A DNA stretch of 40,010 nt from UBA12202 sp049595035 (GTDB taxonomy: Bacteria; Pseudomonadota; Alphaproteobacteria; Puniceispirillales; UBA1172): NCBI GenBank assembly GCA_049595035.1, contig JBMYKD010000017.1, positions 1 to 40,010 on the forward strand, written 5' to 3'. The position numbers and the translations under genes were made by a program. Shown piece by piece: positions 36,530 to 40,010 of this stretch. Every line of letters begins with the position of its first letter. Position 1 is the stretch's first letter. The notes under the pieces were generated by a model, which was not told the DNA's origin, did not search any database, and was given only the letters and a program-made list of their open reading frames with translations.

Positions 36530-36543
36530 TATGTATGCACATA
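36530..36543. promoter_or_regulatory. HutC-like operator in the hutI promoter
   Basis: TATGTATGCACATA contains outer inverted arms TATGT/ACATA and an inner GTATGCAC, one base off the GT-N-TA-N-AC pattern reported for the HutC branch of GntR regulators. It shares GTATGCACATA with the livJ promoter. It lies about 40 bases before the hutI start. Confidence 0.6.
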
Positions 36544-36588
36544 AAAACAGTGAGATCAAGTCATAAACAGGATATGGCAAAGTGTCTG

Positions 36589-36615
36589 ATACGTTACCAT
36601 TTCATGATGACGTAT
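36589..36615. promoter_or_regulatory. Spaced inverted repeat between hutI and hutF
   Basis: ATACGT (36589-36594) and ACGTAT (36610-36615) are inverted arms whose starts lie 21 bases apart, two helical turns. Their place in the divergent promoter suggests a second regulatory input, but the arms are short and chance is possible. Confidence 0.3.
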
Positions 36616-36689
36616 CCAATATCTCTTGCCAAGTGATCGGGCTTGCATTTACGTTGCTTATATAACTTTTGCAGGAATAAAGAAAAAGC

Positions 36690-38072
36690 ATGTTTACTAT
36701 CACAGCAGATACAGCACTTACTGATCAGGGTTGGCAAAACGATGTTCAGTTAACCATCATTGATGGAAAAATTGATGCTATCACAACAAAGCCCCAGCAT
36801 GGTGACAAAACTAGATCAGATGCTCATGTGTCGATTTTATTACCTGCCCCATGTAATCTGCATAGTCATGCTTTTCAACGTGCCATGGCCGGACTGACGG
36901 AGTTCAGAGGCGATCATCCCGAAGATAGTTTCTGGACATGGCGACAGTTGATGTACCGTTTTCTGGAAACATTAACCCCCGAAGACGTCCGCGCCATAGC
37001 CGCTTTGGTTCAGATGGAAATGCTAGAAGCGGGTTATGCCGCTATTGGTGAGTTTCACTATCTGCATCATCAGGCTGATGGTACGCCCTATGATGATCTG
37101 GCTGTGATGGCCGCCGCCATTACAGATGCCGCCATCGAAACAGGAATAGGAATGACTCTGCTTCCTGTTCTCTATCAATATGGCGGTTGTGATAAACGAC
37201 CATTAGGGCCGGGTCAGATTCGCTTTGGTAATCAGATTGATCAATTTTATAAGCTTCATGACGCATCGAAAAAACTGATGAAGAATCTGCCTGAAGATGC
37301 CTGTATTGGTGTTGCGCCACATTCATTGCGGGCGGTATCGCATGATGGGTTGCTGGCGGCGGTCAACATGTTACCTGATGCGCCACTTCACATGCATCTG
37401 GCCGAACAGGTAGCAGAGGTGGATGAGGTCAAAGCGCATACAGGAGCCAGACCAACAGAATGGCTGCTGGATCAGGTGGATGTAAATAGCCGTTTCTGTC
37501 TGATCCATTCGACCCAGATGATTGCATCCGAAACAGCCGCGCTGGCCAAATCAGGAGCCGTGGTTGGTCTTTGCCCAATCACGGAATCAAGCCTTGGAGA
37601 CGGTATTTTTGATGGTGAAAGATATATAACACAAGGTGGCAAGTTTGGCGTGGGATCGGATTCTAATATTCGGATATCATTAGTTGAAGAATTGCGAACA
37701 CTTGAATACTCGCAACGCCTGCGGGATAAAAAACGGAATATCATGGCATCAGAACAGGCGTCTGTCGGTCGGCTGTTATGGGAAAAAGTTAATATGGGTG
37801 GGCATCAGGCCATGGGAAGACATGGCGGTTTAATGCGTGCCGGTGCATGGGCTGATCTTGTTGCCCTCGATCATATGGCACTTGACCTGATTAGCCTTAG
37901 CGATGACCGGATTCTAGATAATCTGGTCACAACAGGTGATAAATCCATGATAAGTGATGTATGGTCAGCTGGCCGGCATATGGTAGTATCAGGCCAGCAT
38001 ATTCATCGTGATGTGATAACGGCACGTTATGCAAAACAGGTTAAGCATTTGCGGCAAATGAAACTATCATGA
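36690..38072 (+). CDS. hutF: formimidoylglutamate deiminase
   Basis: Fourth step in the five-step route: formiminoglutamate to N-formylglutamate and ammonia. Amidohydrolase of 460 residues, typical. Metal motifs are NLHSHAFQRAMAGL near residue 56, PHSLRAVS near 210, HMHLAEQVAEVDE near 233 and GVGSDSNIRISLVEELR near 320. It is divergent from hutI and coupled to hutC by a four-base overlap. HutF implies that HutG (N-formylglutamate deformylase) should complete the pathway, but no hutG is present here. Confidence 0.95.
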   Translation: MFTITADTALTDQGWQNDVQLTIIDGKIDAITTKPQHGDKTRSDAHVSILLPAPCNLHSHAFQRAMAGLTEFRGDHPEDSFWTWRQLMYRFLETLTPEDVRAIAALVQMEMLEAGYAAIGEFHYLHHQADGTPYDDLAVMAAAITDAAIETGIGMTLLPVLYQYGGCDKRPLGPGQIRFGNQIDQFYKLHDASKKLMKNLPEDACIGVAPHSLRAVSHDGLLAAVNMLPDAPLHMHLAEQVAEVDEVKAHTGARPTEWLLDQVDVNSRFCLIHSTQMIASETAALAKSGAVVGLCPITESSLGDGIFDGERYITQGGKFGVGSDSNIRISLVEELRTLEYSQRLRDKKRNIMASEQASVGRLLWEKVNMGGHQAMGRHGGLMRAGAWADLVALDHMALDLISLSDDRILDNLVTTGDKSMISDVWSAGRHMVVSGQHIHRDVITARYAKQVKHLRQMKLS

Positions 38073-38740
38073 CACGCCAGAGCTGGAACAATATAAAAGA
38101 ACAGGTGATGGAAAAGCTTAATGCCCGTCACTGGTTGCCGGGTGAAAAATTACCCAATGAAGAAATCATGGCAAGGGATTATGGCGTGGCAAGAACAACG
38201 CTTAATCGTGCCTTGCGTGAAATTGCAAAAGAAGGGTATCTCATCCGCCGTCGCAAGGCAGGTACGTTTGTCGCTGTCCATCCTGTTCGTCGGGCGGTGG
38301 TCAAGATACCGATTATCAGGCATGAGGTAGAAGCATCTGGAAAAGCATATCGTTATCAATTGCTGGAACAGGAAATAAAAATGCCACCGGAAAAAATAGG
38401 AACACAGCCATGCCTTTATGTCAGGGCATTGCATTATGCTGATGACGCTCCTCACGCCCTTGAAGAGCGTTGGATTAATCAGCATATTGTGCCGGATATT
38501 CAAGATGCAGACCTTAATAAGATAAGTGCAAATGAGTGGCTTGTTATAAATACACCATTTTCTTCCGGACGAGTTGGGTTTAGCGCCGCCAATGCAACGG
38601 TTGAGCAGGCAAAATTACTAGACTTGCAAGCAAATGAGGCGGTTTTTATTGTTAATCGTGACACATGGCAAGATGGTGCTTTTGTTACCAATGCCCAGAT
38701 CATTTATACAAGCTCATATCAGGTTGAAAGCTATTTATAG
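38069..38740 (+). CDS. hutC: GntR-family histidine utilisation repressor
   Basis: Transcription factor of 223 residues: an N-terminal winged helix (about 5-70; GEKLPNEEIMARDYGVARTT holds the recognition helix) and a C-terminal UTRA ligand-binding domain (from about 90, ending TNAQIIYTSSYQVESYL). HutC proteins repress hut genes and are released by urocanate. It is translationally coupled to hutF. The GTATGCACATA sites before hutI and livJ are its likely targets. Confidence 0.92.
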   Translation: MTRQSWNNIKEQVMEKLNARHWLPGEKLPNEEIMARDYGVARTTLNRALREIAKEGYLIRRRKAGTFVAVHPVRRAVVKIPIIRHEVEASGKAYRYQLLEQEIKMPPEKIGTQPCLYVRALHYADDAPHALEERWINQHIVPDIQDADLNKISANEWLVINTPFSSGRVGFSAANATVEQAKLLDLQANEAVFIVNRDTWQDGAFVTNAQIIYTSSYQVESYL

Positions 38741-38774
38741 ATCGCTCATTAATATTACTATTCAATAATTAAAC

Positions 38775-38790
38775 TTGTATATAAAAACAA
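38775..38790. promoter_or_regulatory. Possible degenerate HutC-like site before the alcohol dehydrogenase gene
   Basis: TTGTATATAAAAACAA has TTGT/ACAA outer arms and GTATATAA, one base off GT-N-TA-N-AC. The spacing of the arms is not canonical. It lies about 75 bases before the start codon at 38864. Confidence 0.25.
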
Positions 38791-38863
38791 TTTTAATGCC
38801 CTGATAAGACTAGTCATCATAAAGATAAAGATGCCATAATAAAGCATTGCTAGGGAGTAATAG

Positions 38864-39913
38864 ATGAAGGCATCGATATTATATGAATTTGCAAAACCAC
38901 CAGAAATTGAAACCATAGATGACCCAACATGCCCGTCTGATGGGGTTATAATAGAGATCAAGGCTTGTGGTGTATGTCGTACTGATCATCATGGCTGGTC
39001 AGGTCATCATCCGGCAGTCCAGCTACCGCATATAATGGGGCATGAACTGGCTGGATATATTGTTGAAACTGGCCAAGATGTTAACACATTCCGGGTAGGC
39101 GATAGAGTAACTGTTCCGTTTATATTGGGCTGCGGATCATGCCCTGATTGTATGTCAGGGCAGGCAACTATCTGTGATAGTCAGAATGTTATTGGATTTA
39201 CAAGACAGGGCGCTTTTGCTGAATATATTGCTATCCCGAAAGCAGATTTTAATCTTGTTCATTTGCCTGAAATGATTTCTTTTACTGCTGCTGCCGCTCT
39301 CGGTTGCCGTATGACAACAGCCTATCGTGGTCTGATTGACAGGGGTATGTTAGGCGCAGGTGAAACGGCTGTTATTCATGGTTGTGGAGGGGTAGGTATT
39401 TCAGCCATTATGATTGCCAAGGCTATTGGTGCGCGGGTTATTGCTGTGGACGTTAATGAAAAAGCACTGGCATTATCAAAACAGGTTGGTGCGGATGATG
39501 TGATCAATGCTAGCCAGATAGAAGATGTGGGCGCATATATTCGCGACATGACAAAAGGCGGGGCGCATGTTTCTATGGATGCTTTGGGCATTACTACAAC
39601 ATTTGAAAATAGCATCAGATGCCTGAAGAAACTGGGACGACATATTCAGATTGGAATGCCAGTTGATCATCACAAAATTGTTGATTTACCGCTTTATGAT
39701 CTGATCTACACCCGTCAGCTTCAGATATCGGGATCAAGGGGGCTTTCCGCTGATGGTTTTCCGCCTCTTATTGATCTAATTGCATCAGGCAAAATAGACG
39801 CAACGGCATTGGTATCAGCAGAAATACGCCTAAGTGATGTGCCAGAAGCACTTGCCAATATGAATAATTATGCCGGGGCTGGGGTAAATATTATTACTGA
39901 TTTTAACAATTAA
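38864..39913 (+). CDS. zinc-dependent alcohol dehydrogenase family protein
   Basis: Medium-chain dehydrogenase of 349 residues. Catalytic zinc ligands are C38 (ACGVCRTDHHG) and H60/E61 (MGHE); structural zinc cysteines are C90, C93, C96 and C104. The Rossmann segment is HGCGGVGISAIMIAKAIGARVIAVD. Both zinc sites are intact. AGGGAG precedes the ATG. It follows hutC after a 123-base gap, so it probably has its own promoter. The substrate is not predictable; formaldehyde or a simple alcohol released by demethylation is one guess. Confidence 0.88.
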   Translation: MKASILYEFAKPPEIETIDDPTCPSDGVIIEIKACGVCRTDHHGWSGHHPAVQLPHIMGHELAGYIVETGQDVNTFRVGDRVTVPFILGCGSCPDCMSGQATICDSQNVIGFTRQGAFAEYIAIPKADFNLVHLPEMISFTAAAALGCRMTTAYRGLIDRGMLGAGETAVIHGCGGVGISAIMIAKAIGARVIAVDVNEKALALSKQVGADDVINASQIEDVGAYIRDMTKGGAHVSMDALGITTTFENSIRCLKKLGRHIQIGMPVDHHKIVDLPLYDLIYTRQLQISGSRGLSADGFPPLIDLIASGKIDATALVSAEIRLSDVPEALANMNNYAGAGVNIITDFNN

Positions 39914-39919
39914 ACAAAA

Positions 39920-39947
39920 ATAATGGCGACTAAATAGCCGCCATTAT
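39920..39947 (-). terminator. Terminator-type hairpin between convergent genes
   Basis: TAATGGCG (39921-39928) pairs perfectly with CGCCATTA (39939-39946), extended by one A-T pair. On the minus strand it is followed by a T-rich run (TTTTTGTTT), so it mainly serves the leftward gene at the right edge; on the plus strand there is no T-run. Confidence 0.65.
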
Positions 39948-39968
39948 AGAAAAATCAGCCGTTCCTGA

Positions 39969-40010
39969 TTAGGCACTACGGTAGAGTTTAGTCATGACGA
40001 ACTCTTTATG
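39969..40010 (-). CDS. C-terminal end of a leftward gene, partial
   Basis: Thirteen codons, reading HKEFVMTKLYRSA and a stop at 39969, run off the right edge. The leftward-facing terminator hairpin 22 bases downstream supports a real gene end. Nothing in these residues identifies the product. Confidence 0.45.
   Translation of the reverse strand, partial: HKEFVMTKLYRSA

Noticed and set aside
36492..36542. ATG at 36542 as the hutI start
   Set aside because: It would place the operator inside the coding sequence and adds 17 lysine-rich residues; AAGGA before the GTG at 36491 is a better signal.
1..40010. Transposons, CRISPR arrays, tRNA or rRNA genes, prophage
   Set aside because: I looked for transposase or integrase motifs, regularly spaced repeats and tRNA T-arms on both strands and saw none that I could support.

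Overview
This 40 kb window is densely coding and looks like an accessory, catabolic stretch of an alphaproteobacterial genome. A marine, SAR116-like lineage is my guess, based on moderate-to-low GC, many ABC uptake systems for organic nitrogen, a hut operon that uses HutF, and ArsH. That placement is inference from gene content; there is no rRNA, tRNA or phylogenetic marker in the window. I see no transposase, integrase, CRISPR array or phage gene.

Layout. (1) 402-5629, plus strand: an SsuA/TauA-type ABC importer (binding protein, permease, ATPase) followed without gaps by two short-chain dehydrogenases and a NodB-fold deacetylase, apparently one import-and-catabolism operon. (2) 6045-10926, minus strand: a Rieske oxygenase, a GMC (choline dehydrogenase-like) oxidoreductase, a formamidase/acetamidase and an orphan LivM-type permease. 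The permease and a glutamine synthetase fragment (to 11660, plus strand) are both cut off at their 5' ends and meet head to head near 10968-10980. (3) 11847-14749: a D-cysteine desulfhydrase-family PLP enzyme, an orphan arsH and an EamA exporter. (4) 14943-26780: an oligopeptide-type ABC importer with a fused double ATPase, an amidase, a large N,N-dimethylformamidase-like protein on the other strand, then a Rieske oxygenase with its ferredoxin and a VanA-like Rieske oxygenase. (5) 26850-38740: histidine utilisation. hutI-hutH-hutU, a flavin-reductase-like gene and a complete LivJHMGF importer run leftward, with hutF-hutC divergent. (6) 38864-39913: a zinc alcohol dehydrogenase, then the end of a leftward gene at the right edge.

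How the parts fit. Blocks 1, 2 and 4 read as separate import/oxidation/amide-hydrolysis modules for small nitrogenous organics. Block 5 is a histidine regulon: a GTATGCACATA motif resembling a HutC-family operator lies both in the hutI promoter and just downstream of a TATAAT box in front of livJ, which links the Liv importer to histidine or urocanate uptake. In all three complete ABC operons a strong hairpin sits directly after the binding-protein gene and before the first permease gene.

A short element with a conserved hairpin occurs three times in direct orientation (about 181, 5731 and 11681), each time 3' of plus-strand coding sequence or of the left-edge sequence. The copies bracket blocks 1 and 2. 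Two of the three carry a shared terminator. This element and the broken permease/glutamine synthetase junction are the main signs of modular gain and loss.
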